DNA of 35,160 nucleotides from Gammaproteobacteria bacterium (GCA_021324815.1 JAJPIJ010000012.1:1-35160); one strand, 5' to 3'; shown: positions 15,547-24,314, numbered from the stretch's first letter. The notes: generated by a model not told the origin, from the letters alone. Made by a program: numbers and translations.

Positions 15547-16545
15547 CTATTCAGACGTCGCCTCGCGCGCGAGCAGTGTCTGAACCGCGGCCTGCGGTGC
15601 GGTATCGCCGCGCAGAATGCGCGCCACCTCCACCGCGATGGGCATCTCGACCCCGTACCGCCCCGCCAGCTGCACGACGGCGCCTGCGGTGTGCACCCCT
15701 TCCACGGTCTGGTTGATCTCCTTCAAGGCCGTGGCGAGGTCCCTGCCTGCCGCGAGCGCCAGCCCGAGACGGCGGTTGCGGGACTGATCCTGCGTGCAGG
15801 TCAGCACCAGATCGCCTAGACCCGCCAGGCCCATGAAGGTCTCGCGGTGCGCGCCCATCGCCTCTCCCAGTCGCATCATCTCGGCCAGGCCGCGCGTGAT
15901 GAGCGCGGCGCGGCTGTTGGCGCCGAAGCCCAGCCCGTCGCTGATGCCGGCGGCGATGGCGAACACGTTCTTAACCGCGCCGCCGATTTCAATGCCGGTG
16001 ACGTCCTCGCTGCGGTAGGCGCGGAACCGGCCGTGGTGGAGACGCGCCACCAGATCGGCGGCGAAGGCCGCGTCACGGCTGCCGACGACGATTGCCGTCG
16101 GCACGCCGGCGGCGACCTCCCTGGCGAACGAAGGTCCGGAGAGGACGGCCTGCGGGCAGTCGCGGCTGAACATCTGCTCCACGACCTCGTGCGGCAGGCA
16201 CAGGGTGTCGTGCTCGAAGCCTTTGCAGGCCCAGCTGATGCGGACATCGGGCGGCGCATGCACGGCGATTTGTTCCAGCACCGCGCGCAACCCAGCCACC
16301 GGCACGGCGACGATCACGTCGCCCGCCTGCGCCAGCGCCTCCTCCAGCTCCTCCACCGGCGAGAGCAGCGGCGGGAAGACGAAGCCGGGCAGATAACGCG
16401 CATTGCAGCGCTCGCGGCTCAAGGTCGTGACATGCGCCGCGTCACGTCCCCATAGCAGGGCGGGATGGCCGTTGCGGGCCACGAGCATGGCCAGCGCCGT
16501 GCCCCACGAACCGGCGCCGGCGATCAATATCGGCCGCTGCCTCAC
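15547..16545 (-). CDS. gpsA: Glycerol-3-phosphate dehydrogenase [NAD(P)+]
   Basis: GpsA reduces dihydroxyacetone phosphate to sn-glycerol 3-phosphate, the backbone for phospholipids. The 332-residue cytoplasmic enzyme starts with the Rossmann motif ILIAGAGSWGTALA (6-19). Later signatures are LSGPSFAREVA, the catalytic Lys segment GGAVKNVFAIAAGI, the substrate loop FGANSRAALITRGL and GLGDLVLTC. The start is GTG at 16545; the weak upstream GGCGGCGAG is the only ribosome-site candidate. It lies 30 bases after secB, the normal pairing in proteobacteria, and the two are probably co-transcribed. Confidence 0.97.
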   Translation of the reverse strand: MRQRPILIAGAGSWGTALAMLVARNGHPALLWGRDAAHVTTLSRERCNARYLPGFVFPPLLSPVEELEEALAQAGDVIVAVPVAGLRAVLEQIAVHAPPDVRISWACKGFEHDTLCLPHEVVEQMFSRDCPQAVLSGPSFAREVAAGVPTAIVVGSRDAAFAADLVARLHHGRFRAYRSEDVTGIEIGGAVKNVFAIAAGISDGLGFGANSRAALITRGLAEMMRLGEAMGAHRETFMGLAGLGDLVLTCTQDQSRNRRLGLALAAGRDLATALKEINQTVEGVHTAGAVVQLAGRYGVEMPIAVEVARILRGDTAPQAAVQTLLAREATSE

Positions 16546-16575
16546 GCGCTCGCCGCCGTTGGGTCAAGTCATTTT

Positions 16576-17103
16576 TCAGTGCGCCGTAGCCGCGGGCGCG
16601 GTGGCGCCTTCGGCCGCCGCGTTGCGCTGGCGCATGACCTCCTGCGCGTACAGGGCCTCGAAGTTGACCGGTGCCAGCAGCAACTGCGGGAAGCCGGCCT
16701 TGGTGGCGATGTCGGACACGACCTCGCGCGCGAACGGAAACAGGATGTTGGGGCAGACGGTGGCCAGCACCGGCGCCAGATGCTGTTCCGGAAAGCCGGC
16801 CAGATTGAAGATGCCGGCCTGCTTGACCTCGATCAAGTAGGCCACCTTCTCATCGAAGCGCACCGTCACGGTCACGGTCAGCACCACTTCGTGGATGTCG
16901 CCGCCGAGCGGTGCCGTGCTGTTGGCGAGCTGCAGGTCCACGGTCGGCTTCCACTCCTCCATGAAGATGTGCGGCGTGTTCGGCGCCTCGTAGGACAAAT
17001 CCTTCACGTACACCTTCTGGATGCTCAAATGGCCCGTGCGCGTCTTGCCGTCGGGCTTGTGGTCCGACGCGGTGTTCGCCGTCGTGCTTTTTTCCTCAGC
17101 CAT
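16576..17103 (-). CDS. secB: Protein-export chaperone SecB
   Basis: SecB keeps precursors unfolded and hands them to SecA for Sec export. The 175-residue product has a polar N-terminal tail and then the SecB fold: LSIQKVYVKDLSYEAPN at about 26-42, EWKPTVDLQLAN, VVLTVTVTV, QAGIFNLAGF, and the conserved CPNILFPFAREVVSD segment. The C-terminal tail is rich in Ala. It is preceded by AGAGG before the ATG at 17103 and is followed by gpsA. In many relatives grxC lies between the rhodanese gene and secB; here there are only 54 bases there and no grxC. Confidence 0.97.
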   Translation of the reverse strand: MAEEKSTTANTASDHKPDGKTRTGHLSIQKVYVKDLSYEAPNTPHIFMEEWKPTVDLQLANSTAPLGGDIHEVVLTVTVTVRFDEKVAYLIEVKQAGIFNLAGFPEQHLAPVLATVCPNILFPFAREVVSDIATKAGFPQLLLAPVNFEALYAQEVMRQRNAAAEGATAPAATAH

Positions 17104-17157
17104 GATGACCTCTTTCTGTGGTTGTACTTGCGCCGATCAAAGCCGCCCCCGCACCGG

Positions 17158-17589
17158 TCAAACCACCACCGGGAGGTTTTCCTGCCGCCAGGAGTTGAGC
17201 CCGCCTTTCAATACGTGCACCCGCGAGAAACCCGCCCGCCGCAGCGCCCTGCCGGCCCTGGCGGAGACGTCGCCGGCGGCGCAATATAACAGCACCGGCC
17301 GTTCGCGGTAAGGGGCCAGCGCCGGCAACTGCGCGTCCAGCGTGGCGGCCGGCGCATGGCGCGCGTTGACGATGTGCCCGCGCTCGAATTCCTGTTGTTC
17401 GCGCACGTCCAGCACCAGCGCGCCCTGCCGGTTGATGAGTTGCACCGCCTGCCTGGGCGCCAGCATTCCGCCGCCACGGCTGAATTCCCCGGCGAGATTG
17501 TGGGCCAGCAACGCCAGAATCAGCCCGAGCAAGGAAAACAACAGCCAGTGATGGACGATGAATTCAGGTAGCCGCGACATGGTTGTCAT
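17158..17589 (-). CDS. Membrane-anchored single-domain rhodanese (YibN-like)
   Basis: A 143-residue protein with one N-terminal transmembrane helix (HHWLLFSLLGLILALLAHN, about 12-30) and one rhodanese domain. The domain has LINRQGALVLDVREQQEFERGHI and the active-site loop LYCAAGDVSARA with the sulfur-accepting Cys at about 103. It resembles E. coli YibN, which lies next to secB in the same way; the substrate is unknown. The ATG at 17589 is preferred; ATG 17580 is possible, and the frame stays open upstream to 17640, but that part overlaps the gpmI promoter region and looks non-coding. It is divergent from gpmI and may head the rhodanese-secB-gpsA unit. Confidence 0.88.
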   Translation of the reverse strand: MTTMSRLPEFIVHHWLLFSLLGLILALLAHNLAGEFSRGGGMLAPRQAVQLINRQGALVLDVREQQEFERGHIVNARHAPAATLDAQLPALAPYRERPVLLYCAAGDVSARAGRALRRAGFSRVHVLKGGLNSWRQENLPVVV

Positions 17590-17632
17590 GAATCTCGCTG
17601 CGGATGAATGACTGCGGTTGGAATACGCTTCA

Positions 17633-17641
17633 TGATACACT
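17633..17641 (+). promoter_or_regulatory. Candidate extended -10 promoter of gpmI
   Basis: TGATACACT matches the extended -10 form (TG-n-TACACT) with no clear -35. A transcript from here would have a leader of about 45 bases that includes the short hairpin CGTGCC-GTTC-GGCACG at 17654-17669. The call is a motif match only. Confidence 0.3.
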
Positions 17642-17693
17642 GTCTGATTGAAACGTGCCGTTCGGCACGAACCAGAGCCGCGCCTAAAGATTC

Positions 17694-19298
17694 ATGCCGC
17701 CGCCGTGTCAACCGGTGCTCCTGATCGTCCTCGACGGCTGGGGTTACTCCGAGAACACGCAGTACAACGCCATCCACAGCGCCCAGAAGCCGGTGTGGGA
17801 TCGCCTGTGGGCGGGATGTCCCCACATGTTGATCAGCGCCTCCGGCCTCGACGTCGGACTGCCGGAACATCAGATGGGCAACTCCGAGGTCGGCCATATG
17901 CACCTCGGCGCCGGGCGGACCATCGACCAGGAATTCACCCGCATCACCGCCATCCGCGAGGGTGAATTCCATCGCAACCCGGTCCTCACACGCGCCTTTG
18001 ACGCCGCGGCCGCGGAGGAGCGCGCCGTGCACCTGCTGGGACTCTTGTCGCCCGGCGGCGTGCATAGCCACGAGGACCACGTGCTGGCGCTGATGGAGAT
18101 GGCCGCCGGGCGCGGCGTGAGTCGCATCTACGTCCACGCCTTCCTCGACGGCCGCGACACCCCGCCGAAGAGCGCGGGCCTGTCGCTGCAAAAGGTCATG
18201 CTCAAGTTCAACGAGCTCCGGCGCTGCGGTCGCATCGCCAGCCTCATCGGCCGTTACTATGCCATGGACCGCAATCACCGCTGGTCGCGCACCCAGGCCG
18301 CCTATGATCTCGTCGCCGACGGGCGCGGTTTGTACACCGCCAACGATCCGCTGATCGCGCTGGACATGGCCTACGCCCGCGGCGAGACCGACGAGTTCGT
18401 GAAGGCCACGGTCATCGTTCCCCGCGGCGGACAGCCGGTGCGGGTCGAGGACGGCGATACCGTGGTCTTCGCCAATTTTCGAGCCGATCGCGCGCGGCAG
18501 CTGAGCGAGGCCTTCCTGGAAAGGCGCTTCGACGGTTTCACCCGCGCGCGCACGCCGCGACCGGGCGCGTTCGTCACCATGACGCGCTACAGCGACGACT
18601 ACGACGCGCCGGTGGCCTTCCCGCCCCAGCACATCCCCAACACCTTCGGCGAATACATCGCCGGCCTGGGCTTGAAGCAGCTGCGCATCGCCGAGACCGA
18701 GAAGTACGCGCACGTGACCTTCTTTTTCAACGGCGGCGAGGAGCGCGTGTTCCCGGGCGAGGACCGCATCCTGGTGCCCTCGCCGCACGTGCCGACCTAC
18801 GATCAGCAGCCGGCCATGAGCGCCGCGGAGGTCACCGACCGGCTGGTGGAGGCCATCCGCGGCAAAAAATACGCCGCCATCATCTGCAACTTCGCCAACG
18901 CCGACATGGTCGGCCACACCGGCAACTTCGAGGCGGCGGTCAGGGCCATCGAGACGCTGGACCTGTGCCTGGGCCGCATCGAAACCGCGGCCCGCGAGGC
19001 CGGCATGGAAATGCTCATCACCGCCGATCACGGCAACGCGGAGAAAATGCGCGAGGTCTCGACCAAGCACGTCATCGGCCAGACGCACACGGCGCACACC
19101 AGCAACAAGGTGCCGTTGATCTACGTGGGGCGGCCGGCGGCGATGGCGCCCGGCGGCACGCTGGCCGACGTGGCGCCCACCCTGCTCACCATCATGGGCC
19201 TGCCCATCCCGAGGGAGATGACCGGAAAACCGCTGCTCAGGCTGCCGGCGGCGGCCGCGGCGCCGGCGGACAGCGCGGGCCGCCGCGCCGCGTCCTGA
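17694..19298 (+). CDS. gpmI: 2,3-bisphosphoglycerate-independent phosphoglycerate mutase
   Basis: GpmI interconverts 3- and 2-phosphoglycerate in glycolysis and gluconeogenesis using two manganese ions. The 534-residue protein has the alkaline-phosphatase-like metal site (VLDGWGYSE with Asp14), the phosphoryl-acceptor Ser64 in [10 protein letters not shown], the [11 protein letters not shown] and FLDGRDTPP substrate segments, [12 protein letters not shown], and the second metal cluster [13 protein letters not shown] and [10 protein letters not shown]. The C-terminal tail after about 510 is Ala-rich and not conserved. It is divergent from the rhodanese gene and converges with the TMTC-like gene across a 23-base gap that holds no clear terminator. 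Confidence 0.97.
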   Translation: MPPPCQPVLLIVLDGWGYSENTQYNAIHSAQKPVWDRLWAGCPHMLISASGLDVGLPEHQMGNSEVGHMHLGAGRTIDQEFTRITAIREGEFHRNPVLTRAFDAAAAEERAVHLLGLLSPGGVHSHEDHVLALMEMAAGRGVSRIYVHAFLDGRDTPPKSAGLSLQKVMLKFNELRRCGRIASLIGRYYAMDRNHRWSRTQAAYDLVADGRGLYTANDPLIALDMAYARGETDEFVKATVIVPRGGQPVRVEDGDTVVFANFRADRARQLSEAFLERRFDGFTRARTPRPGAFVTMTRYSDDYDAPVAFPPQHIPNTFGEYIAGLGLKQLRIAETEKYAHVTFFFNGGEERVFPGEDRILVPSPHVPTYDQQPAMSAAEVTDRLVEAIRGKKYAAIICNFANADMVGHTGNFEAAVRAIETLDLCLGRIETAAREAGMEMLITADHGNAEKMREVSTKHVIGQTHTAHTSNKVPLIYVGRPAAMAPGGTLADVAPTLLTIMGLPIPREMTGKPLLRLPAAAAAPADSAGRRAAS

Positions 19299-19321
19299 AC
19301 CATCCTTTCCTCAAGCGCCCG

Positions 19322-21256
19322 TCAATTTTTCTGATTGTCGATTGCCGGCGCCGCCGCGCGCAGCAACTGATCAACCATGACCGCCCTTTGATATCTGCCC
19401 AGCGGATCGAGCCTGCCCACGATTGCAAGTTCCGCATACGCCAGCCGCCTGTCGCCCCGCTGCGCGTACCAGTTGGCGAGCCCGACATGGAACATGGGGT
19501 CGTCCTGATCCATCGCAATGGCCTTTTGCAGATATTCGCCGGCCGCAATTTGTCGGCCGCGATCGCGCTCCCAAGCGGCGCGCAGATTGTAGATCTCCGC
19601 CATCATGCGCCGGCTGTTCCCGGGGTTGTGCACCCAGGCGTCAAAAAAACCCTCCATTTCGCTGAAGGGGATTTTGCAAAAACTGCGCTGGCAATACACC
19701 AAATCCGCCAGGTAGGCCAGATTGGCGTGGGCCGCCGGGCCTGCAGCCAGCCGCCGCCTGATGGCGGAGAACCAGCCGGGATCGGGCGGGAGTCCGGTTT
19801 CATAAGCTATCATGACCAGCGTGTGATAGGGCAGGATGTCGATTTGATCGAGTTCGCCGGCGCGTTGCAGCGTATCCTGCGCCAGCGCCAGTGTCGAAGC
19901 GTCATGCGTTTTCAAGTAGATACGGTAATATAACCAGCCGAGGGCATGCATCGAGCGCGCCGATTGCGGGTGGTTGATCGCCTCCTCCACGGTGTGTCCC
20001 GCGTACTCCCCGAAGTCCCACGCCCGCGCGAAGGTGTTGTTGAACATCAAAACAAGGTAGAGAACCGGCGGCGCAAGACGCCACCAGGCGGCGGTGGCGC
20101 GCGCCATCATGACCAGCGCCCACGTGACCGCCAGGATGGGCCCGAAGTCGGGCAGATAATTGCGGTGCTCGTGGGCGATTTCCAGCGGCAGTATCGTTGA
20201 TTCCAGCGCATGGCCGGCGAGAAACCACCCTATTGCCAGCGCCAGCGGCGGCATCCGCCGCAGTGATCGCACGGCCAGCGCCGGCAGCACAATCAGGCCG
20301 AGGATGGAAAACAAGGTGGTCGGCGGCGCCAACAAGCCGTGCGACGGCGCGATATCGTCGTGGTACAGGCCCATGCGCGCGATGTCCGGATAGACAATCA
20401 GCGAGAGATAAAACCACAGCACGCGCGCCTCGGTCATGAGCCGTTCCACCACCGTGAAGCCGCGGTCCTGGTAACCTTCAACGAACCAGCCCGGCCCGGA
20501 CAACAGGTACAGTCCCGCGGCCAGCGCCGGCAGCACGAGGGCCAGGGCGAAAAATACTTGCAGGAATTTCCGATCCGCCATGCGGGCCGCGCGCCAGCGA
20601 AACGCCGTCACTTCCATCACCAGCAGGTATGCCGGCATCAGCACGGCGATTTCCTTGGTCGCAAGTGCAAGCAGGCCGAAGCCGCACGATCCCCAGGCGA
20701 TGAGCGCGCGCCCCCTGCCCCCCGTTAGCATCCGCTGCCTGCCCGCCGCGTAACAGAGCATCCCCGCCAGCATGAACAAACTGGCCAGGCTGGTCATGCG
20801 CTGCACCACGTACAGCACGCTGGTGAGATTCAGCGGATGGAGCAGCCAGATCGCCGCCGCGATCGCCGCCAGTGGCGCGCACAGGGCGGATGCGATGTAC
20901 ATCTCCGCGAGCAGGATGCGCCCCAGCAGAAACAGCAGGACGCCGTTTGCAAGATGGATGACCAGGTTGACGAACTTGAAGTAAAAGGGATCGAGACCGA
21001 AGAAATAATGGTTCAGGGCGAAACTGAGGTACGCCAGCGGCCGCTGGCCGGCGTTGCCGACCAGCGCGGCGTCCCGAAAAGCCCGCAGACTGGCCTGCGA
21101 CACGTGCAGGGCGTCGACCTTCACGATATTGGGATAGTCGTCGAACTCGAATTCACCGTGCAGGCCGGGCCAGTACGCCGCGGCGGTCAGCAGCAGCGCC
21201 ACCGCCATCACTGCTGCGGGAGAAGGCCTTCTGATCCTTGGCATCCAAATCATCAC
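19322..21256 (-). CDS. TMTC-like polytopic membrane protein with C-terminal helical repeats (candidate pilin glycosyltransferase)
   Basis: A protein of about 644 residues. The N-terminal part has about ten hydrophobic helices and a GT-C-like first loop with acidic residues (GEFEFDDYPNI), followed by NAGQRPLAYLSFALN, LLHPLNLTSVLYVVQRM, LALATKEIAVL and EHRNYLPDF; these patterns are shared with bacterial TMTC/O-mannosyltransferase-like proteins. The C-terminal 230 residues are soluble helical hairpins resembling TPRs. GTG 21256 is preferred because GAGGG lies 8 bases upstream; ATG 21253, or upstream ATG 21304 and GTG 21316, are possible. It follows mshP on the same strand as the last gene of the MSHA operon, so I infer that it glycosylates pilins or otherwise serves the pilus. 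No activity is proven for the family here. Confidence 0.8.
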   Translation of the reverse strand: MMIWMPRIRRPSPAAVMAVALLLTAAAYWPGLHGEFEFDDYPNIVKVDALHVSQASLRAFRDAALVGNAGQRPLAYLSFALNHYFFGLDPFYFKFVNLVIHLANGVLLFLLGRILLAEMYIASALCAPLAAIAAAIWLLHPLNLTSVLYVVQRMTSLASLFMLAGMLCYAAGRQRMLTGGRGRALIAWGSCGFGLLALATKEIAVLMPAYLLVMEVTAFRWRAARMADRKFLQVFFALALVLPALAAGLYLLSGPGWFVEGYQDRGFTVVERLMTEARVLWFYLSLIVYPDIARMGLYHDDIAPSHGLLAPPTTLFSILGLIVLPALAVRSLRRMPPLALAIGWFLAGHALESTILPLEIAHEHRNYLPDFGPILAVTWALVMMARATAAWWRLAPPVLYLVLMFNNTFARAWDFGEYAGHTVEEAINHPQSARSMHALGWLYYRIYLKTHDASTLALAQDTLQRAGELDQIDILPYHTLVMIAYETGLPPDPGWFSAIRRRLAAGPAAHANLAYLADLVYCQRSFCKIPFSEMEGFFDAWVHNPGNSRRMMAEIYNLRAAWERDRGRQIAAGEYLQKAIAMDQDDPMFHVGLANWYAQRGDRRLAYAELAIVGRLDPLGRYQRAVMVDQLLRAAAPAIDNQKN

Positions 21257-21319
21257 GCTTGCATCCCTCGATGAATCAGTCCGCCGGTGTTCGCGGGCGG
21301 CCATGACGCGGTCCACGGT

Positions 21320-21730
21320 TCAACCATTGGTGACGCTCGCCTGCACGCTGCGGGTGATGAGATCGGCGGTGGCCGTTGATCCGGTGGTGGCCGTGGCAGA
21401 CAGGTTGTACACGTTGTAGGTTTTCGCGCCCTCCGTCACCGACGTTGCGGCGCAGGTCACCGTGATGGTGAAGTTGTTCGGCGCGCCGGAGGCCGGCGTG
21501 ATGGTGGCGCTGGCGGCGCAACTGCCGGCCACCAAGGCCTGGCGCGCGGCCCACTCGATGCCGCTTTGCGCCGCGGCGTAGGCGCGCGCGCCCTGCAGCG
21601 AATACGTCGCCGCCGCCTGCTCCGTGCCGGTGATGGTCACCATGAACGCCGCCACCGCCGCCAGCACGGTGATGATGAACACCGTCCCGACCAGTGAAAA
21701 GCCCCTCTGGAATCGATGGATGCCGTTCAT
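21320..21730 (-). CDS. mshP: MSHA minor pilin-like protein MshP
   Basis: A 136-residue pilin-like protein. The prepilin leader ends at Gly in QRG|FSLVGTVFIITVLAAVA, followed by a hydrophobic N-terminal helix. Position 5 of the mature protein is Gly instead of the usual Glu, as is typical for the PilX/MshP class. The rest is a small domain with two Cys (CAAS and VTCAA), which may form a disulfide. Its ATG overlaps the mshO stop (ATGA at 21727-21730), and the TMTC-like gene follows. It is expected to be a low-abundance tip or initiation component of the pilus. Confidence 0.85.
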   Translation of the reverse strand: MNGIHRFQRGFSLVGTVFIITVLAAVAAFMVTITGTEQAAATYSLQGARAYAAAQSGIEWAARQALVAGSCAASATITPASGAPNNFTITVTCAATSVTEGAKTYNVYNLSATATTGSTATADLITRSVQASVTNG

Positions 21731-22680
21731 GGCACGTTGAGGACGTGCGCCTGATCGAGGAGCGTCACCTGCATCGCGCCGCCGCTGGTGGCGCTGGGAT
21801 CCCCGACCGTGAGGGAGATGGTCACGAGGCCGGCGCGCGTCGCGGTGCCCGCCGTGTAATCGAACCGGCACGCCGTCACCTGGTTCGCCAGCAGCTTAGC
21901 GGCGCCTCCCGGTGGCATGGCGTGAGTTGCGGCAATGGGATAGGCGTCGTAGCGATTGATTTGATTCGTGGAAACGTCGCAAACAAAACTGACCGGCGTG
22001 TCGACAATGTCGAAGCGCTGGCTGGGCGAACCGGTGGGAAACTTGGTCTTGGGCGCAATGTTGAACGACACCGAGGTCGGCGCGGTCACCGGCGTGGCCG
22101 CCGTCACCACGGCGATATCGTCCCCGGCGTAGGCATTGGCGCCACTCTGACCCGTGTTATAGATGACCAAACAGTTGGCGGTGAGTGCATTCGATAAACA
22201 ATTCGCTTGGGTGGCGCCTGCACCGCCGGGCGTGATGGTGCCGAAGCTGAAAGTCGTCGGCGGCCCCAACACCTCGAAGCAATCGGCGGCGACGTTGAAA
22301 TTAAGCGTATCTCCGTCGCCACTGGCGCAGACATCATTGTTGGTGCTGTCGGCTTGGGCACGATAACGGCCGCCGCTGACGGTACGCAGGATTTCGATCG
22401 CGCACGGTGTGCCGGCACTCGCGGTGCAGGTGGAAAGAAACGTGACGCCGTTGGACGTCAACCGGACACTGTTGGGCGCCGCCAGCCGGATTTCGCTGGT
22501 CATGCGGTGCAGCGCGCTCTCGGCGACGTCGACCAGTTGCGCGCGCCGCGTGGAGTCCTCGAAGCCCGTGATGGGTTGCGAAATGTTGCGCCAGGCCACC
22601 GCCGCGAGAATGCCGCCGATGACGATGACCGTCACCATCTCGACGAGCGTAAAGCCGGCAGAAAACCGCGCGCGCCCCAT
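21727..22680 (-). CDS. mshO: MSHA minor pilin MshO
   Basis: A 317-residue prepilin of the PilW/MshO type. The leader MGRARFSAG is cleaved before FTLVEMVTVIVIGGILAAVAW, with Glu at mature position 5. The large C-terminal domain is rich in Thr, Ala and Asn, with several Cys that probably pair in the periplasm. It starts 3 bases after the mshD stop and overlaps mshP by four bases. Together with MshC, D and P it should form the pilus tip complex that primes assembly. Confidence 0.9.
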   Translation of the reverse strand: MGRARFSAGFTLVEMVTVIVIGGILAAVAWRNISQPITGFEDSTRRAQLVDVAESALHRMTSEIRLAAPNSVRLTSNGVTFLSTCTASAGTPCAIEILRTVSGGRYRAQADSTNNDVCASGDGDTLNFNVAADCFEVLGPPTTFSFGTITPGGAGATQANCLSNALTANCLVIYNTGQSGANAYAGDDIAVVTAATPVTAPTSVSFNIAPKTKFPTGSPSQRFDIVDTPVSFVCDVSTNQINRYDAYPIAATHAMPPGGAAKLLANQVTACRFDYTAGTATRAGLVTISLTVGDPSATSGGAMQVTLLDQAHVLNVP

Positions 22681-22683
22681 GGG

Positions 22684-23211
22684 TCAGTAATTCGTCCTGT
22701 AGCCGGTCACGGTGCGGGCGCCGGTGAGCGCGGGATGAGTCACCCTGACGTCCACGCGCACCACCTGGCCGGCGTTGGAATTCAAACCGTTGAAGGTCAC
22801 GCCCGTGCTGGTCGTGGTGATTTGCACGGTGTAACCGCCCAGTCCCGCCAGCGCCGCGCCGGTCTGATCGCGGGCGCCGGCGTCGGTGAAATTGTAATCG
22901 CAAACGTCGTCATAAGTGGCGCGCGTCTCGGCCGGCCCGATGGCGCCGGCACAGGTGCCGCAGGCCGAGGTCACGCAGCTGGTGGGACAGGTCGCCGCCC
23001 CCGCCCAGTCCGGATCGCAGAAGGGCTTGAGCAGGGCCTCCTCCAGATAGGACTGGGCGATGGCGGCGGCCTGTTCCTCGATCATGGGATCGGCGCTGCG
23101 GCTGGTGGCGCTGTTCACCGCCAGCATCACGCCGCCCACGGCGATGATCAGGATCAGGATCGAACTGACCAGTTCGATGAGGGTCAGGCCACTTTGCGAA
23201 CGGCGCTTCAA
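22684..23211 (-). CDS. mshD: MSHA minor pilin MshD
   Basis: A 175-residue prepilin. The leader MKRRSQSG is followed by LTLIELVSSILILIIAVGG with Glu at +5. The segment ADPMIEEQAAAIAQSYLEE and then a Cys-rich stretch (FCDPDW, CPTSC, ACGTC, VCDYNF) are the MshD pattern; the six Cys probably form disulfides. The start is a TTG at 23211 that overlaps the mshC stop (TTGA), a rare start codon that fits translational coupling. It is the third gene of the mshA-C-D-O-P pilin block. Confidence 0.9.
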   Translation of the reverse strand: MKRRSQSGLTLIELVSSILILIIAVGGVMLAVNSATSRSADPMIEEQAAAIAQSYLEEALLKPFCDPDWAGAATCPTSCVTSACGTCAGAIGPAETRATYDDVCDYNFTDAGARDQTGAALAGLGGYTVQITTTSTGVTFNGLNSNAGQVVRVDVRVTHPALTGARTVTGYRTNY

Positions 23212-23702
23212 TGGACGAACCCGGTTTCCTGTTCCACGGTGATGGTGCGGCCGCCGACGGTCACGGTGGCGGACGCGGTGGTGCGGCCCATCTCGTCAAA
23301 GGTGATCGTGGCGGCGGAGACCGCCACTCCGGAAGGCGCGGTGTTGCTGAAGTTGCTGCCGTCCGGCCGCACCACTGCTCCGCTGGTGTTGCCCGGCGGA
23401 CAACCGGCGCGGGTGAGGGCATAGCCCGCGGGCGGGCCGGTGCCGGCGGTAAAGGTGGCGGTGACCGAGGTGCAGCGGGAGGCGATGGCGAATTTCTGCG
23501 CGTAGCGCAGCGCCGCCAGCGCGTCTTCATAGAAACCGCGCCTGGTGAAATCAGTGGTGGTGAAGAACCGCGGTCCGGCAAATGCCGCCACGATGCCTAC
23601 AATCACCAGGACGGTCACCAACTCCGTGAGGGTGTAGCCATTGACACGACCCCCTGGCGGGGCCTTGCCGCTCCACGAAATCGCGACGCGGGTCTGCTGC
23701 AT
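23208..23702 (-). CDS. mshC: MSHA minor pilin MshC
   Basis: A GspH-like prepilin of 164 residues from the ATG at 23702. The processing site is RVNG|YTLTELVTVLVIVGIVAAFAG with Glu at +5. The C-terminal domain contains RRGFYEDALAALRYAQKFAIASRC, the usual GspH/FimT segment, and two Cys (SRC and GCPPG). The start is uncertain: the ATG stands only one base behind GGAGG, while GTG at 23726 would give a longer leader of 30 residues. It lies 81 bases after mshA and its stop overlaps mshD. It is a minor component of the pilus. Confidence 0.88.
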   Translation of the reverse strand: MQQTRVAISWSGKAPPGGRVNGYTLTELVTVLVIVGIVAAFAGPRFFTTTDFTRRGFYEDALAALRYAQKFAIASRCTSVTATFTAGTGPPAGYALTRAGCPPGNTSGAVVRPDGSNFSNTAPSGVAVSAATITFDEMGRTTASATVTVGGRTITVEQETGFVH

Positions 23703-23783
23703 GCCTCCTTCAGTTTCCTGCCACACGCACCCTTGACCCCCCGTCGGGTGCCGGGCGGCCGCGACGTGCTTCTAAAAAACCCG

Positions 23784-24221
23784 CTAGCAGCCTCCTGTCG
23801 AGGGAGTGATGGTCGGAGGATTATTCGCAGCGGCGGGCGCTGTATAGGTCACCCTGCAAGTGGCTGTCGTGGGTGCACTGCTGATGTAATAGTATCTGCT
23901 GCCGGCAGCAGTAAAACCAGCGGTGCTTTGAAGAGTCTTGTCAATACCCGCCGCCGCGGCGGTGGGGTAGCCAAAGGTCATGGCCACGGAGTTGCCTTCC
24001 ATGGTGACCGCCGCGCCCGTGCTCTTGCCCTGGGCGAGTTGGGCGGCATGCGCCAATGCCGCGCCGGCCCTCACACCCCCTGCGATACCGTTCACGGCCG
24101 AAACCCGCGCCTGTGTCTCCAGCCCCGCGAACCGCGGCAGGGCGAAGGCCGCCAGGATGCCCAGAATGACGATGACCGTGACCAATTCAATCAAGGTGAA
24201 ACCTTGCTGCACTGTTTTCAT
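23784..24221 (-). CDS. mshA: MSHA major pilin MshA
   Basis: A 145-residue type IVa-like pilin. The short leader MKTVQQG is cleaved by the prepilin peptidase before Phe, giving FTLIELVTVIVILGILAAFALPRF, with Glu5. The C-terminal disulfide loop is framed by TTATCRVTYTAP and STGGC at the very end, as in Vibrio and Shewanella MshA. The ATG has the strongest ribosome binding site of the operon, AGGAG at 24229-24233 with seven bases of spacing, which fits its role as the most abundant subunit; an extended -10 element just upstream may give extra transcription. It is the only full-size major pilin here; a separate mshB is not seen. Confidence 0.95.
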   Translation of the reverse strand: MKTVQQGFTLIELVTVIVILGILAAFALPRFAGLETQARVSAVNGIAGGVRAGAALAHAAQLAQGKSTGAAVTMEGNSVAMTFGYPTAAAAGIDKTLQSTAGFTAAGSRYYYISSAPTTATCRVTYTAPAAANNPPTITPSTGGC

Positions 24222-24244
24222 GATTACTCTCCTTTCTTTTTTAA

Positions 24245-24253
24245 ATGCTAGCA
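24245..24253 (-). promoter_or_regulatory. Candidate internal promoter for mshA
   Basis: On the minus strand TGCTAGCAT fits an extended -10 (TG-n-TAGCAT) 24 bases before the mshA ATG, in an AT-rich gap of 93 bases between mshF and mshA. There is no good -35. No -24/-12 sigma54 element with the right spacing is visible. Weak call. Confidence 0.3.
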
Positions 24254-24314
24254 CAAATTTATGCGATTGTTTCCAGAATCATGGTTGCGCACTGCGGAAA
24301 AACCCCCCATCCCC

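Noticed and set aside
17590-17640. Upstream extension of the rhodanese gene to 17640
   Set aside because: The extra N-terminal residues are polar and unlike the family, and the region overlaps the likely gpmI promoter.
17586-19097. 503-codon open frame antisense to gpmI
   Set aside because: gpmI is unambiguous on the plus strand; the antisense product shows no recognisable motif.
24222-24314. Possible sigma54 (-24/-12) promoter for mshA
   Set aside because: The only GG and GC pair in the AT-rich gap is spaced by 8 rather than 10 bases, so the element does not fit.
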